Assembly (NCBI GenBank): GCA_026418625.1
Contig: JAOABA010000013.1
Location: forward strand, 1 to 43,915
Source: Candidatus Kapaibacterium sp.
GTDB lineage: Bacteria; Bacteroidota; Ignavibacteria; Kapaibacteriales; UBA2268
Reading direction: 5' to 3'
DNA length: 43,915 bases
The position numbers and the translations under genes were made by a program. Below, in pieces: positions 9,207 to 17,965 of this stretch. Within the stretch, counting starts at the first letter, position 1; the number at the start of each line of letters is the position of its first letter. A model generated the notes under the pieces. It saw only the letters and a program-made list of their open reading frames with translations. It was not told the origin of the DNA and did not search any database.

Positions 9207-10137
9207 AAATATCTTTGATACTCTGGAAAAAAAGACAAAAAATATTGATAATGCTATAACTGAGCATCCAAGAATTAAAGTTTTACGGCAAAAACTTGAT
9301 TTAGCAAGAGAAAATCTTTTGTCTGTCATAAATGAGTGGTATCGCCTTCATTATGAAATCCAGCCACAAATACTCTATCAGTATGATTTAATTTTTGGAG
9401 AGTTCGAAAAGAAAATTGCCTTACAATCAAAAATAGCCGCTAAGCTTGAACGAAAAATTGAGATTTTCGCTATCAAAGTTCAAAGAGGCGAGAAACTAAC
9501 CAAACAAACAATTGATTTTGTCAATAGGATGGTTGAAAAAGAATTCGAAAAAAAAGATAATGATTTAAAAAATAGATTTGAGAAAGTAGCTGATAGTCCC
9601 AACGAAGAAAAAAGCAAAAATAATGAGCCAAATTCAGAATTGACAAAGGTTTATAGAAAGTTAGTTAAAATTCTTCATCCTGATGTTTCAGGCGAAAGCG
9701 AAGTTGCTCAAAAATACTGGTATGCTGTTCAAGATTCATATCAAAAAGGCAACCTCCAGAGATTAAAATTAATCCTCGAATCCATTTCCTCCAATGCTTT
9801 ACTAAATGATAAAAGCTTTATCATTGACGAAGACTTTCTTCTAAAAGAAATCAAAAAAATTCAATTAATGACGGAGGTTGAAAAAAGAAGAATTGAAAGA
9901 ATGAAATTGAAAGAGCCACTAATCTTTTCAGAAAAATTAAAGGATTCGCTTTGGATTAAAGAAAGACAAAAGAAACTACAGGATAGATTAATTTTGATTG
10001 AAAAAGAGATTCAAACACACGAAAGAATGCTGAAAAACATAATTGGCAATAAAGACTTAGAACCAATTAAAATTTCTAAAGAAGAAGAACAGTTTCAGGA
10101 AGAATTCTACAACCAAACCTATGGCAGAGGAAGATAA
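9178..10137 (+). CDS. Coiled-coil protein with internal J-domain-like segment
   Basis: 319-aa charged, largely helical cytoplasmic protein; no signal peptide. The start chosen is the ATG at 9178, which overlaps the upstream gene by 29 nt; an open ATG 11 codons earlier lies deeper in that gene and encodes only its shadow. A J-domain-like helix II and loop are visible at ~155-170 (LTKVYRKLVKILHPDVSG), with the diagnostic HPD at 167-169 and a plausible helix III after it (AQKYWYAVQDSYQKGN). Long coiled-coil-like stretches flank it (residues 70-140 and 225-310). HPD is the signature by which J proteins stimulate Hsp70/DnaK. The overlap with the BatA-like gene suggests translational coupling and a linked function. 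J-domain identity is likely; the client is unknown. Confidence 0.65.
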   Translation: MNLLLSKIHKNIFDTLEKKTKNIDNAITEHPRIKVLRQKLDLARENLLSVINEWYRLHYEIQPQILYQYDLIFGEFEKKIALQSKIAAKLERKIEIFAIKVQRGEKLTKQTIDFVNRMVEKEFEKKDNDLKNRFEKVADSPNEEKSKNNEPNSELTKVYRKLVKILHPDVSGESEVAQKYWYAVQDSYQKGNLQRLKLILESISSNALLNDKSFIIDEDFLLKEIKKIQLMTEVEKRRIERMKLKEPLIFSEKLKDSLWIKERQKKLQDRLILIEKEIQTHERMLKNIIGNKDLEPIKISKEEEQFQEEFYNQTYGRGR

Positions 10138-10408
10138 AAAATCGAAATCCGTTATTCATACAACATTATAATTACAAACTATTTAAAATCAAATTAAATT
10201 GAACAATCTTATTTGATTTAATTTTTGATTTTGTTAAGTTTAACCGTTTCAAAAAAATGAAAATTTGTTAAATTTACGGTTGAAATTATTACAAATTTAA
10301 TACTTAAATTTAGTTGCATAATTGCTATAGACAGAGTCTTAGCGATTATTTTTTTTTGAGAAAAAAGGATTTCTAATTTGTTTTGTTCACTAATATAAGT
10401 TGGGTGTT

Positions 10409-12619
10409 ATGGATTTAAGTTTAGTTTTTCTAATACCTGTAATTGGTTTGATTGCTTTAATCTACACATTTGCTCGTTCGGCTTGGGTATCTAAGCAAGA
10501 TCCGGGCGATGAGAAGATGCAGAAAATAGCATCTTATATTAATAAAGGTGCTATGGCTTTTCTAAGGGCTGAATACTCTGTTATAGCCATTTTTGTAGTA
10601 ATAATTGGAATATTATTGGCTATACAGGGAGCCTCAGTGGAAGGCTCATCACCATTAGTTGGTTTGTCATTCCTAATAGGAGCTTTATGCTCTGGTTCTG
10701 CCGGGTATATTGGTATGAAAGTAGCAACAAAAGCTAACGTAAGAACGACCAATGCCGCAAGAGACAGCTTGAACAAAGCTCTAAAAATTGCATTTAATGG
10801 TGGATCTGTTATGGGTATGGGGGTTGTTGGACTTGGTGTTGTCGGTCTTAGTTTGCTGTTTATTATTTATGGATACGTATTTAACGCATTCGAACCAAAC
10901 AATACTAATATGATTAATGTTGTAGTAACTGTGGTTACCGGTTTCTCATTTGGTGCTTCTTCGATAGCTCTTTTCGCAAGAGTAGGTGGAGGTATTTACA
11001 CGAAGGCTGCTGATGTTGGTGCTGATCTTGTTGGTAAAGTAGAAGCAGGGATTCCAGAAGATCACCCATTAAATCCTGCTACAATAGCAGACAATGTTGG
11101 TGATAACGTAGGTGATGTTGCTGGTATGGGAGCTGACCTATTCGAATCTTATGTTGGTTCTATTGTATCCACAATGGTTCTTGGGGCAGCATTTATAGGT
11201 TTGACTGAATTTCAATCAACACCTTTTCAAGGTTTCTCAGCCATTTTATTACCTTTATTCCTTGCAGGAGCCGGAATAATTGTTTCAATAATCGGAACTT
11301 TCTTTGTTAGAGTCAAAGAGGGTGGTAATCCACAGGCAGGATTAAATTCAGGGACATTTATAGCGGCTATTCTAATGATAATAGCGTCATATTTTATAAT
11401 TAGCTGGCTACTTCCAAGCTCATTCTCCTTTGATGACCCACTTTACGGAAAAGTTTATGAGGTTACATCTTTGGGAGTTTTCTTTGCAACAATTGTAGGG
11501 TTAATTGCTGGTGTTGGAATTGGACTAATTACTGAGTATTACACCGGTTTAGGCAAGCCACCGGTAAGAAAAATTGCTGAACAATCATTAACAGGTGCGG
11601 CAACAAATATCATTGCAGGACTTGGAACAGGTATGATTTCTACTGCTATTCCAGTTCTATTAATTGCAGTTGCCATAATAATTTCCTTCGCATTAGCTGG
11701 TCTTTATGGAATTGCTATTGCAGCCGTTGGTATGCTTGCAACAACCGGTATTCAATTAGCAGTTGATGCGTATGGTCCTATCGCAGACAATGCAGGTGGT
11801 ATTGCTGAAATGTCCGAATTACCTAAAGAAGTTAGAGGCAGAACTGATAAACTCGACGCAGTTGGAAATTCAACAGCTGCAATCGGAAAGGGTTTTGCTA
11901 TTGGTTCAGCAGCTCTTACCGCTCTTGCTCTATTTGGAGCTTATATGACAACAGCTCACGTCAAATCAATAGATATTTCACAGGCAAATGTTATGGCAGG
12001 TTTGTTTATTGGCGCTTTAATGCCTTTCATTTTTTCTTCACTAGCAATGGGTGCTGTTGGTCGTGCAGCTATGCATATGATTAAGGAAGTTAGACGTCAA
12101 TTTAATGATATACCTGCTTTGAAAAATGCACTCGAAGTTATGAAAAGAGTAGGGGATAAAGAGCAATCTGAATGGTCTAAAGAGGATTTAGACACATTCC
12201 ACGCTGCCGAAGGTAAAGCTGAATACGAAAAATGTGTAGCAATTTCAACAAAGGCTGCTATTCGCCAAATGATTATCCCGGGTCTAATGGCTGTTCTTGT
12301 TCCTGTTATTGTTGCTTTCATTCCATTCTTCGGTAAAGAAGCTTTAGGTGGTTTATTAGCTGGTGTAACGGTAACAGGTGTTTTAATGGCTATTTTCCAA
12401 GCAAATGCTGGAGGTGCTTGGGATAATGCAAAGAAAATGTTTGAAGAAGGTGTTGTGATTGACGGAGTAAGGTATTACAAAAAATCCGATCCACACAAGG
12501 CTGCAGTTGTTGGCGATACAGTTGGCGATCCCTTCAAAGATACATCCGGACCATCCATTAATATTCTGATTAAGTTAATGTCAATTGTGTCATTAATTTT
12601 AGCAACCCTTTTAGTTTAA
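10409..12619 (+). CDS. hppA: Membrane-bound pyrophosphatase ion pump, K+-dependent type
   Basis: Integral membrane pyrophosphatase (736 aa, usual family length, ~16 helices) that couples PPi hydrolysis to H+ or Na+ export. ATG at 10409 preferred over the TTG at 10400. Signature motifs: [20 protein letters not shown] (substrate/Mg site, DX7KXE), then [21 protein letters not shown], and near the C-terminus [16 protein letters not shown]. At the position that separates K+-independent enzymes (Lys) from K+-dependent ones (Ala), the sequence reads [10 protein letters not shown], with Ala, predicting K+ dependence. Whether it moves Na+ or H+ cannot be settled by eye. It stands alone behind a 270-bp AT-rich leader and ends at a strong hairpin shared with the convergent flagellin operon. 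Confidence 0.96.
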   Translation: MDLSLVFLIPVIGLIALIYTFARSAWVSKQDPGDEKMQKIASYINKGAMAFLRAEYSVIAIFVVIIGILLAIQGASVEGSSPLVGLSFLIGALCSGSAGYIGMKVATKANVRTTNAARDSLNKALKIAFNGGSVMGMGVVGLGVVGLSLLFIIYGYVFNAFEPNNTNMINVVVTVVTGFSFGASSIALFARVGGGIYTKAADVGADLVGKVEAGIPEDHPLNPATIADNVGDNVGDVAGMGADLFESYVGSIVSTMVLGAAFIGLTEFQSTPFQGFSAILLPLFLAGAGIIVSIIGTFFVRVKEGGNPQAGLNSGTFIAAILMIIASYFIISWLLPSSFSFDDPLYGKVYEVTSLGVFFATIVGLIAGVGIGLITEYYTGLGKPPVRKIAEQSLTGAATNIIAGLGTGMISTAIPVLLIAVAIIISFALAGLYGIAIAAVGMLATTGIQLAVDAYGPIADNAGGIAEMSELPKEVRGRTDKLDAVGNSTAAIGKGFAIGSAALTALALFGAYMTTAHVKSIDISQANVMAGLFIGALMPFIFSSLAMGAVGRAAMHMIKEVRRQFNDIPALKNALEVMKRVGDKEQSEWSKEDLDTFHAAEGKAEYEKCVAISTKAAIRQMIIPGLMAVLVPVIVAFIPFFGKEALGGLLAGVTVTGVLMAIFQANAGGAWDNAKKMFEEGVVIDGVRYYKKSDPHKAAVVGDTVGDPFKDTSGPSINILIKLMSIVSLILATLLV

Positions 12620-12635
12620 AATTAGATTTATAAAT

Positions 12636-12669
12636 AAAAAAAGCTGTCTCGAGAGGGACAGCTTTTTTT
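12636..12669. terminator. Bidirectional rho-independent terminator between hppA and flagellins
   Basis: A7, then stem GCTGTCTC / GGGACAGC (one G-U pair) closed by a GAGA tetraloop, then T7. The A tract on one side and T tract on the other make it work for both converging transcripts: hppA from the left and the flagellins from the right. Confidence 0.92.
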
Positions 12670-12703
12670 ATTTTGGTTTGTGTTAAATAATTGAATAAAA
12701 AAA

Positions 12704-13639
12704 TTAGCCACGTAATAGATTTAAGTATGATGCACCGTTCTGGTTGGCTTGAGCTAAAGATATTAAAGAAGCTTGTTGCAGGAATTGAGCTTTAATCAAT
12801 TCGAGTTGTTCCTGAGCAACATCAGCATCTTCGAGTCTTGAAATAGCCGCGTTATAATTGACAATTTGACCTTTGAGCAATTCTTCTTGCGATTGAAGTC
12901 TGTTTTGAATACCACCAAGATAAGCAGCGACCTTGTTAGCATTGTTTAAAGCAGTTGATAAAGATGCTAAAGTTAAATTCATCATAGAAATGCTAAAGAT
13001 GCCTAAATCAGAATCACTGACATTATTAAGTGCTTCGAGGTTTAAATTCGAAACACCTGCAAAATGTCCATTTCCTATTGAATTCACTATAAAGTTATTC
13101 GAAGGAACATTAAAGTCTGGATTGCTGGATGTCATATCAATGGAAATTGTCAATAGATGATGAGCGGCATTTGAACCAATGTTGAAATCTCCATAAAAAG
13201 TGCTATCGAGCAATTGTCTGCCACCAAAAACAGTAGAATCAACAACGGTTTGGATTTGTTGTGCCATTCGATAGGCTGATTTTGCAAGTGCAACTTTTTC
13301 ATCTGTTCCCATTGCACCTGATGCTGCGCTCGATGCTGCTTCTTTGATAAGTGTTACAAGCCCATTTATGTTGTCAAGTGCGTCCTGCAAAATGCTTGTA
13401 ACATTGAGAGCGTCGCTTACTGTTTTAATAGCAGCTTTCAATGTCCCATTTCTTGCTTGTAAAGCTCTAACAGTTATATAACCGGCAACATCATCAGCTG
13501 CGTTATTAATCTTTTTTCCTGTTGAAAGTCTTAACTGCCTTAATGAAATGTTTTTACTTGCTGCATCAAGTGAATTATAAGCATTCTCAGCCTGAATATT
13601 AGTATTAATTCTTGCTTGAGCCCCTGTAGCGAATGGCAT
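12704..13639 (-). CDS. fliC: Flagellin, downstream copy
   Basis: Flagellar filament subunit of 311 aa. The N-terminal D0/D1 region is canonical (RINTNIQAENAYNSL, LRLSTGKKINNAADDVAGY). So is the C-terminal D1/D0 region (NYNAAISRLEDADVAQEQLE, FLQQASLISLAQANQNG, ending LLRG). The middle ~80 residues form only a small variable region, so this is a short flagellin without large D2/D3 domains. It starts MPFATG, four to six residues longer than usual before the conserved IxTN. A ribosome site (AGGGGTAGG) lies just upstream. Only 26 nt separate it from the other flagellin, so it is read from the same promoter. By eye the two copies are roughly two-thirds identical and nearly identical in both terminal helices. 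Confidence 0.95.
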   Translation of the reverse strand: MPFATGAQARINTNIQAENAYNSLDAASKNISLRQLRLSTGKKINNAADDVAGYITVRALQARNGTLKAAIKTVSDALNVTSILQDALDNINGLVTLIKEAASSAASGAMGTDEKVALAKSAYRMAQQIQTVVDSTVFGGRQLLDSTFYGDFNIGSNAAHHLLTISIDMTSSNPDFNVPSNNFIVNSIGNGHFAGVSNLNLEALNNVSDSDLGIFSISMMNLTLASLSTALNNANKVAAYLGGIQNRLQSQEELLKGQIVNYNAAISRLEDADVAQEQLELIKAQFLQQASLISLAQANQNGASYLNLLRG

Positions 13640-13665
13640 AACCTACCCCTTTTAAATATTAAAAA

Positions 13666-14601
13666 TTATTGTCTAATTAATTGCAGAAATGCCTGAGGAT
13701 TTGCATTTGCCTGTGCAAGTGAAATCAAAGAGGCTTGCTGCAAGAATTGTGCTTTAACCAATTCTAATTGCTCTTTTGCAACGTCCGAATCTTCTATTCT
13801 GGAAATCGCAGCGTTATAATTTACCATTTGATTTTTTAAGAGTTCTTCTTGAGAACCGAGTCTGTTTACGATACCTCCAAGATATGAAGCAACTTTATTA
13901 ACGTTATTTATTGCGTTTGCTAAACTTGCAAGAGTGAGACTCATAACCGAAGGAGCAAATATTCCAAGGTCATTTGCACTAACATTGTTAAGCTGATTTA
14001 AATCGAGATTTGTAACACCAGCAAATACTCCAACAGAGAGAGAGTTGACATTGAAATTATTTGATGGGATGTTGAAATCTTTATTTCCGGTTGTTAAATC
14101 AATTGCTAAAGTTAGCAAGCTATGAGTTGCGCTGGTTCCAATAACAAATTCAGCATAAAATTGACCCGTTAGAAGTTGGCTTCCACCAAATACTGTTGAG
14201 TCAACTACTGTTTGAATTTGTTGTGCCATACGGTAAGCAGCTTTGGCAAGGGCAACCCTTTCATCTGTTCCCATAGCACCTGTTGCTGCTTGAGCTGTAG
14301 CATCTTTAATATTTGTCAGCAAATTGTTAATGTTGTCTAATGAATCCATAATAATATTGGAAACATTTTGAGCATCACCAACAGCATAAAGAGCTGACTT
14401 CAAAGCTCCATTACGAGCTTGTAAGGCTCTGCTGGTTATGTAACCGGCAACATCATCTCCAGCATTATTAATTCTCTTTCCTGTTGAAAGCCTGAGTTGA
14501 CGCAGAGAGATATTCTTGTTTGTTACGTCTAATGTATTATAAGCATTTTCAGCAGGAATATTTGTTCTTATTCTTGCATTTCCACCAACTGCAAATGGCA
14601 T
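13666..14601 (-). CDS. fliC: Flagellin, promoter-proximal copy
   Basis: Second flagellin, also 311 aa and colinear with its neighbour without gaps at the ends. N-terminus RIRTNIPAENAYNTL, LRLSTGKRINNAGDDVAGY; C-terminus NYNAAISRIEDSDVAKEQLE, FLQQASLISLAQANANP, ending LLIRQ-like (LQLIRQ). Differences from the other copy concentrate in the middle (residues ~150-215), the surface-exposed part of the filament. A good ribosome site (GTGGAGG) precedes the ATG. It is first in the two-gene unit and lies behind a 468-bp regulatory gap containing a sigma-54-like element and inverted repeats. No other flagellar genes are in the window. The nonulosonate-like operon at 22-29 kb could supply its glycan (inference). 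Confidence 0.95.
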   Translation of the reverse strand: MPFAVGGNARIRTNIPAENAYNTLDVTNKNISLRQLRLSTGKRINNAGDDVAGYITSRALQARNGALKSALYAVGDAQNVSNIIMDSLDNINNLLTNIKDATAQAATGAMGTDERVALAKAAYRMAQQIQTVVDSTVFGGSQLLTGQFYAEFVIGTSATHSLLTLAIDLTTGNKDFNIPSNNFNVNSLSVGVFAGVTNLDLNQLNNVSANDLGIFAPSVMSLTLASLANAINNVNKVASYLGGIVNRLGSQEELLKNQMVNYNAAISRIEDSDVAKEQLELVKAQFLQQASLISLAQANANPQAFLQLIRQ

Positions 14602-14657
14602 TATAAACCTCCACTATAATTTTTCACTTTAATTTCAATTTTAATTTTTTATTTTCT

Positions 14658-14676
14658 AACAATTTTGAAAATTGTT
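14658..14676. promoter_or_regulatory. Perfect 19-bp palindrome in the flagellin leader
   Basis: AACAATTTTGAAAATTGTT, 9-bp perfect arms around one G, 57 bp before the flagellin ATG. It could be a dimeric repressor site or, if transcription starts at the sigma-54-like element just upstream, a 5' UTR hairpin. Confidence 0.45.
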
Positions 14677-14687
14677 AATCACAACTT

Positions 14688-14704
14688 CACAAGTTGTGTG
14701 CCAA
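14688..14704 (-). promoter_or_regulatory. Sigma-54-like promoter for the flagellin operon
   Basis: On the minus strand: TTGGCACACAACTTGTG, against consensus YTGGCACGRNNNTTGCW. The -24 TGGCAC is perfect and spacing to TTG is exact; the -12 GC reads GT. It lies 87 bp upstream of the flagellin ATG. It overlaps a perfect inverted repeat (CACAACTT-CAC-AAGTTGTG, 14680-14698). Flagellins are under sigma-54 or sigma-28 in many phyla. The -12 mismatch keeps this tentative. Confidence 0.45.
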
Positions 14705-14865
14705 AATTTTTCTTTAATTTTTTTCATTATTCGGAAAGCCTGAATAATAGGGCTTCTTAATATGTTTTTCTTTTTATCCCACAATAGAAAATGAGCTTAG
14801 GAATTATTTTAGTTTCAATTATCTTTCTTTTTTATAAAAGCTTACCTGTTATTAAATAATCTGTA

Positions 14866-14919
14866 TTTGGTTAAGAATATTCATTTGGTTAAAATTAACC
14901 AAAGTCCCTAATTAACCAA
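14866..14919. promoter_or_regulatory. Four-half-site operator-like array (TTTGGTTAA)
   Basis: Two direct TTTGGTTAA boxes (14866-14874, 14884-14892) are followed by two inverted TTAACCAA boxes (14895-14903, 14912-14919). The inner pair makes a 20-bp palindrome with a 2-nt centre. Box spacing is 18 and 17 bp on the two sides, so same-side boxes are nearly two helical turns apart. It sits between the divergent flagellin and acyl-CoA synthetase genes and looks like a binding site for a dimeric or tetrameric regulator. The rest of the 14602-15069 gap is plain AT-rich DNA. Confidence 0.5.
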
Positions 14920-15069
14920 TAAATATTATTTAATGATTTTTTATATATATTTGATATGCAACAAGTTTATTCAGAATATTAAATATCCATTTACTGTTAA
15001 TTTTTTACTTTCAACCCAAGCAAAATTTTAATTATTTTTACTTTTTTTTAAATACATAATAGAATAAAA

Positions 15070-17121
15070 ATGATAGTAAATGAATTAATCAATCCTCAAT
15101 CAATAGTTATTATAGGAGCTTCAAATAACGTCGAAAAACCGGGCGGAAAAATCACTCAAAATATCATCGAGGGTGGTTTTGATGGAGCTCTTTATGCAGT
15201 CAATCCCAAAGAAAAAATAGTTCAGGGAATTGAATGTTATAACAAAATAGCTGATTTGCCAAATGTAGATCTCGGAATTATTGCAGTTGCTGCTAATTTT
15301 GTTCCTTCGGCAGTCGAAGAATTAGCTCGTGATAAAGGGACAAAAGCTTTTATCGTTTTATCTGCAGGTTTTAGTGAAATTGGTCCGGAAGGTAAAAAAC
15401 TTGAAGAACAACTTCTTGAAATTGTAAACAAATATAATGCAACACTAATTGGACCGAATTGCATTGGAGTTATAACAAATAAATATAAAGGAGTATTTGC
15501 AGGTCCAATACCTAAACTTGATCCAAAAGGATGCGATTGTGTCTCTGCAAGTGGAGCTACGATGGTATTCATTCTTGAGGTTGCGATTCCAAGAGGTTTG
15601 ACATTTGCAAACATATTTTCAGTAGGAAATAGTGTTCAAATTGGAGTTGAAGAAGTAATTGAATATTGGGACGAAACATTTGACCCTGAAACAAGTTCAA
15701 GAATTAAGTTGATTTATACCGAAAAAATAGGGAAACCTGACAAATTTCTTAAACATTGCACATCCTTAATTAAAAAGGGCTGCAAAATTGCAGCTATTAA
15801 AGCCGGAACAACTGAAGCTGGTTCAAGGGCTGTCTCCTCGCATACAGGTGCCTTAGCCGGCTCGGATACCGCTGTTTCTGCATTATTTAACAAGGCTGGT
15901 ATAGTCAGATGTCACAGTAGAGTTGAACTCGTTTATGTTGCTGGTGTTTTCGCACATAAAGAGCTTACAGGCGACAGATTAGCCGTAATAACACACGCCG
16001 GTGGACCGGGTGTTATGTTAACTGATACACTATCACGTGGAGGTTTGAAAGTTCCGCAGATAAAGGGTTTTGCTGCTGAGGAATTATTATCAAAACTTAA
16101 TTTTGGCTCATCTGTCTCTAATCCAATAGATTTTTTAGCGACTGGAACCGCTGAACAACTTGGAATTATACTTGATTATGTGGATAATGAATTTCATAAT
16201 ATTGATGCTTCGGCAGTTGTATTCGGGACTACAGGTATGTTTGATGTTACGGGTGTGTATGACGTTCTTCACGAGAAAATGAATACGTGTCGAAAACCAA
16301 TTTATCCGGTTTTACCCTCAGTTGTTCAGGCAGCTAAAGCTGTAAATCATTTTTTATCTCTTGGCAGAATAAATTTTACAGATGAAGTGAGCCTTGGTAG
16401 GGCTTTATGCAAGGTTTATTTCACTCCAAAACCGTTTCCTGAAGCTAAATTACCCCAAATTGACAAAAGCTCAATCAGGTGGATTATTGACAATTCCCCC
16501 AAAGGTTATTTATCACCAGAAAAAATTCAGGGTTTATTGGATGCAGCTGGCATTACAAGGGCAAAAGAAGAATTGGCATATAACCTTGAAGAAGCTATTG
16601 AATCAGCAAAGCTTATTGGTTTTCCAGTTGCTATGAAGGTTATCGGTCCAATTCACAAATCTGATGTAGGAGGTGTAAAACTAAATCTTAAGAACAAATC
16701 TGAAGTTGAAACTGCATTTTATGACTTAATGTCAATTGAAGGCGCTACTGGTGTAATTATTCAACAGATGTTAAAAGGAAACGAACTTTTTATTGGAGCA
16801 AAGAAAGAGCAGGATTTCGGGCATATTATCCTATTTGGTCTTGGTGGTATTTTTATTGAAGTTTTTAAGGACATTACTTATGGTCTTGCACCCGTCTCTT
16901 ATGAGGAAGCACTCTATATGATTAGAAATATTAAAGCCTATGGAATTATCAAAGGTGTTAGAGGACGCGAAGGAGTGAATGAAGAACTTTTGGCTGATAG
17001 AATTGTTAGACTTTCAGCTTTGCTTCAAGTTGCACCAGAAATCTCTGAATTAGATTTAAATCCACTTCTTGGTGGTAAAGATTTTGTAACAGTTGTTGAT
17101 GGAAGAATAAAAATTAGTTAA
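15070..17121 (+). CDS. Acetate--CoA ligase (ADP-forming), fused alpha-beta
   Basis: NDP-forming acyl-CoA synthetase of 683 aa, making acetate (or another acid) plus ATP from the acyl-CoA, ADP and Pi. Domain order: CoA-binding Rossmann domain 1-130 (IVIIGASNNVEKPGGKI), succinyl-CoA-ligase-like flavodoxin domains ~130-450 with the phosphohistidine motif SSHTGALAG near residue 257, then an ATP-grasp domain ~465-683 (PVAMKVIGPIHKSDVGGVKLN, EISELDLNPLL). The single-chain arrangement is that of fused Acd enzymes. It starts at an ATG right after an AT-rich leader and is monocistronic. It supports energy conservation by substrate-level phosphorylation during fermentation of peptides or sugars. The actual acyl substrate is not readable from sequence. 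Confidence 0.92.
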   Translation: MIVNELINPQSIVIIGASNNVEKPGGKITQNIIEGGFDGALYAVNPKEKIVQGIECYNKIADLPNVDLGIIAVAANFVPSAVEELARDKGTKAFIVLSAGFSEIGPEGKKLEEQLLEIVNKYNATLIGPNCIGVITNKYKGVFAGPIPKLDPKGCDCVSASGATMVFILEVAIPRGLTFANIFSVGNSVQIGVEEVIEYWDETFDPETSSRIKLIYTEKIGKPDKFLKHCTSLIKKGCKIAAIKAGTTEAGSRAVSSHTGALAGSDTAVSALFNKAGIVRCHSRVELVYVAGVFAHKELTGDRLAVITHAGGPGVMLTDTLSRGGLKVPQIKGFAAEELLSKLNFGSSVSNPIDFLATGTAEQLGIILDYVDNEFHNIDASAVVFGTTGMFDVTGVYDVLHEKMNTCRKPIYPVLPSVVQAAKAVNHFLSLGRINFTDEVSLGRALCKVYFTPKPFPEAKLPQIDKSSIRWIIDNSPKGYLSPEKIQGLLDAAGITRAKEELAYNLEEAIESAKLIGFPVAMKVIGPIHKSDVGGVKLNLKNKSEVETAFYDLMSIEGATGVIIQQMLKGNELFIGAKKEQDFGHIILFGLGGIFIEVFKDITYGLAPVSYEEALYMIRNIKAYGIIKGVRGREGVNEELLADRIVRLSALLQVAPEISELDLNPLLGGKDFVTVVDGRIKIS

Positions 17122-17153
17122 AGAAGTTTTTTAATTAAAATTGAAAAAATTAA

Positions 17154-17264
17154 CACTTGAATTTAAATGAGAATAGCGGAGGTAGTTTAAGTCAAGGTGT
17201 ATATTTCATAAAACTATCTTCTGATAGGAATTCAATAGCTGTTCCCATCACAATTTTGAGATAG
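17154..17264 (+). pseudogene. Orphan T9SS sorting-domain fragment (plus strand)
   Basis: An open stretch ends at TAG 17262-17264 and encodes LSQGVYFIKLSSDRNSIAVP followed by ITILR, the typical final strands of a T9SS type A sorting domain (GVYFIKL). It begins after a TAA at 17151 with no start codon or ribosome site, so it is the 3' remnant of a lost surface-protein gene. It lies directly behind the acyl-CoA synthetase and before a terminator-like hairpin. Confidence 0.6.
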
Positions 17265-17293
17265 AAGAATAGCTTATATGTCTAATTAATAAA

Positions 17294-17323
17294 AACAGGG
17301 ATAGGATAATTCCTATCTCTGTT
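17294..17323 (+). terminator. Terminator-like hairpin
   Basis: 13-bp stem AACAGGGATAGGA / TCCTATCTCTGTT with one G-U pair and a TAAT loop. It is flanked by an A run on the left and a weak T/A tail on the right. It probably terminated the gene now reduced to the fragment at 17154-17264, and may serve the acyl-CoA synthetase transcript. Confidence 0.6.
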
Positions 17324-17362
17324 ATTTATTGAATTAAAAAGATGAGAATTAACTAAAGATTT

Positions 17363-17452
17363 TCATATCTTAATAAATTTACCAACCCTAATACCAAGAC
17401 TGACATAGTAAAGGCTCCGAGGCACACTTGAAATGTCAACTTTAAAATCCCA
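17363..17452 (-). pseudogene. Orphan T9SS sorting-domain fragment (minus strand, A)
   Basis: Read on the minus strand, 30 codons encode FKVDISSVPRSLYYVSLGIR followed by VGKFIKI and a TGA. An in-frame TGA lies immediately upstream. It is closely related to the tail of the intact BNR protein at 18984 (LRIEISSLPPSLYYVRVG..). It has no start and no body: a decayed or recombined C-terminal module. Confidence 0.6.
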
Positions 17453-17511
17453 TCATTGAGTCTGTGTAAAAATGTAGGCATTTTGAGGTGAAGGTGATCA
17501 ATCTATACTAC

Positions 17512-17573
17512 ACAAGTCATTAAAATACAATGGACTCTTCACTTTGTTCAGAGTGACAAAATAATATTTTTCA
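17512..17573. repeat. MITE-like element, partial copy 2
   Basis: CAAGTCATT..TGGACTCTTCACTTTGTTCAGAGTGACAAA, the same core as at 3141-3248 and 30824-30948, without recognisable terminal repeats. Confidence 0.6.
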
Positions 17574-17748
17574 GATGTCCTACTTCTTAGAGGTGTGGGG
17601 CATCTTTCTTTCCACTGACAGAGGAGTCTGTTCTACCGGAAAGCACAATTAGAAATGAATTTTTTTGTTCACTACTTAAAAATAGTGGCTATTCAATTTA
17701 TATAAATCTCCCAACCAAATACCAAAGGTGTTGTAAATCTTGGTTTAA

Positions 17749-17888
17749 GATTCCTGTATGCACAGGAAGGATGCTGGAGAAAGAGATTCCTGCCTTCGCA
17801 GGAATAGACATAGGGAGCGGTTTATGTCACTCCTGCGGGTGCTGGAGCCTGAAAAGAAAGACGAGATTCCTGTATGCACAGGAATGAC
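17749..17888. repeat. Cluster of short palindromic repeats
   Basis: About four units of the GATTCCTGTATGCACAGGAA type, some degenerate, with irregular spacing. Same family as 3276-3529 and as the insertions inside the gene at 18984. They lie between orphan sorting-domain fragments. Confidence 0.75.
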
Positions 17889-17945
17889 GAAGAATAGTCA
17901 GAGGCATCTGTTTCACGGGTAAATACTATTATTATTTTTCATTGC

Positions 17946-17965
17946 CCACTACTTGAAAGTAGTGG
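17946..17965. repeat. Perfect inverted repeat abutting an orphan sorting-domain stop codon
   Basis: CCACTACTTGAAAGTAGTGG: 9-bp perfect arms and a 2-nt centre. On the minus strand it begins at the base after the TAG of the fragment at 17966-18139. A degenerate partner (CACTACTT..AATAGTG, 17670-17687), followed by the same GGCTATTCAATTT, lies 276 bp to the left. Either a terminator hairpin or part of a mobile module. Confidence 0.65.

Noticed and set aside
15237-15614. 125-codon open frame antisense to the acyl-CoA synthetase
   Set aside because: It is a shadow frame of a strongly conserved gene; no ribosome site and no recognisable product.
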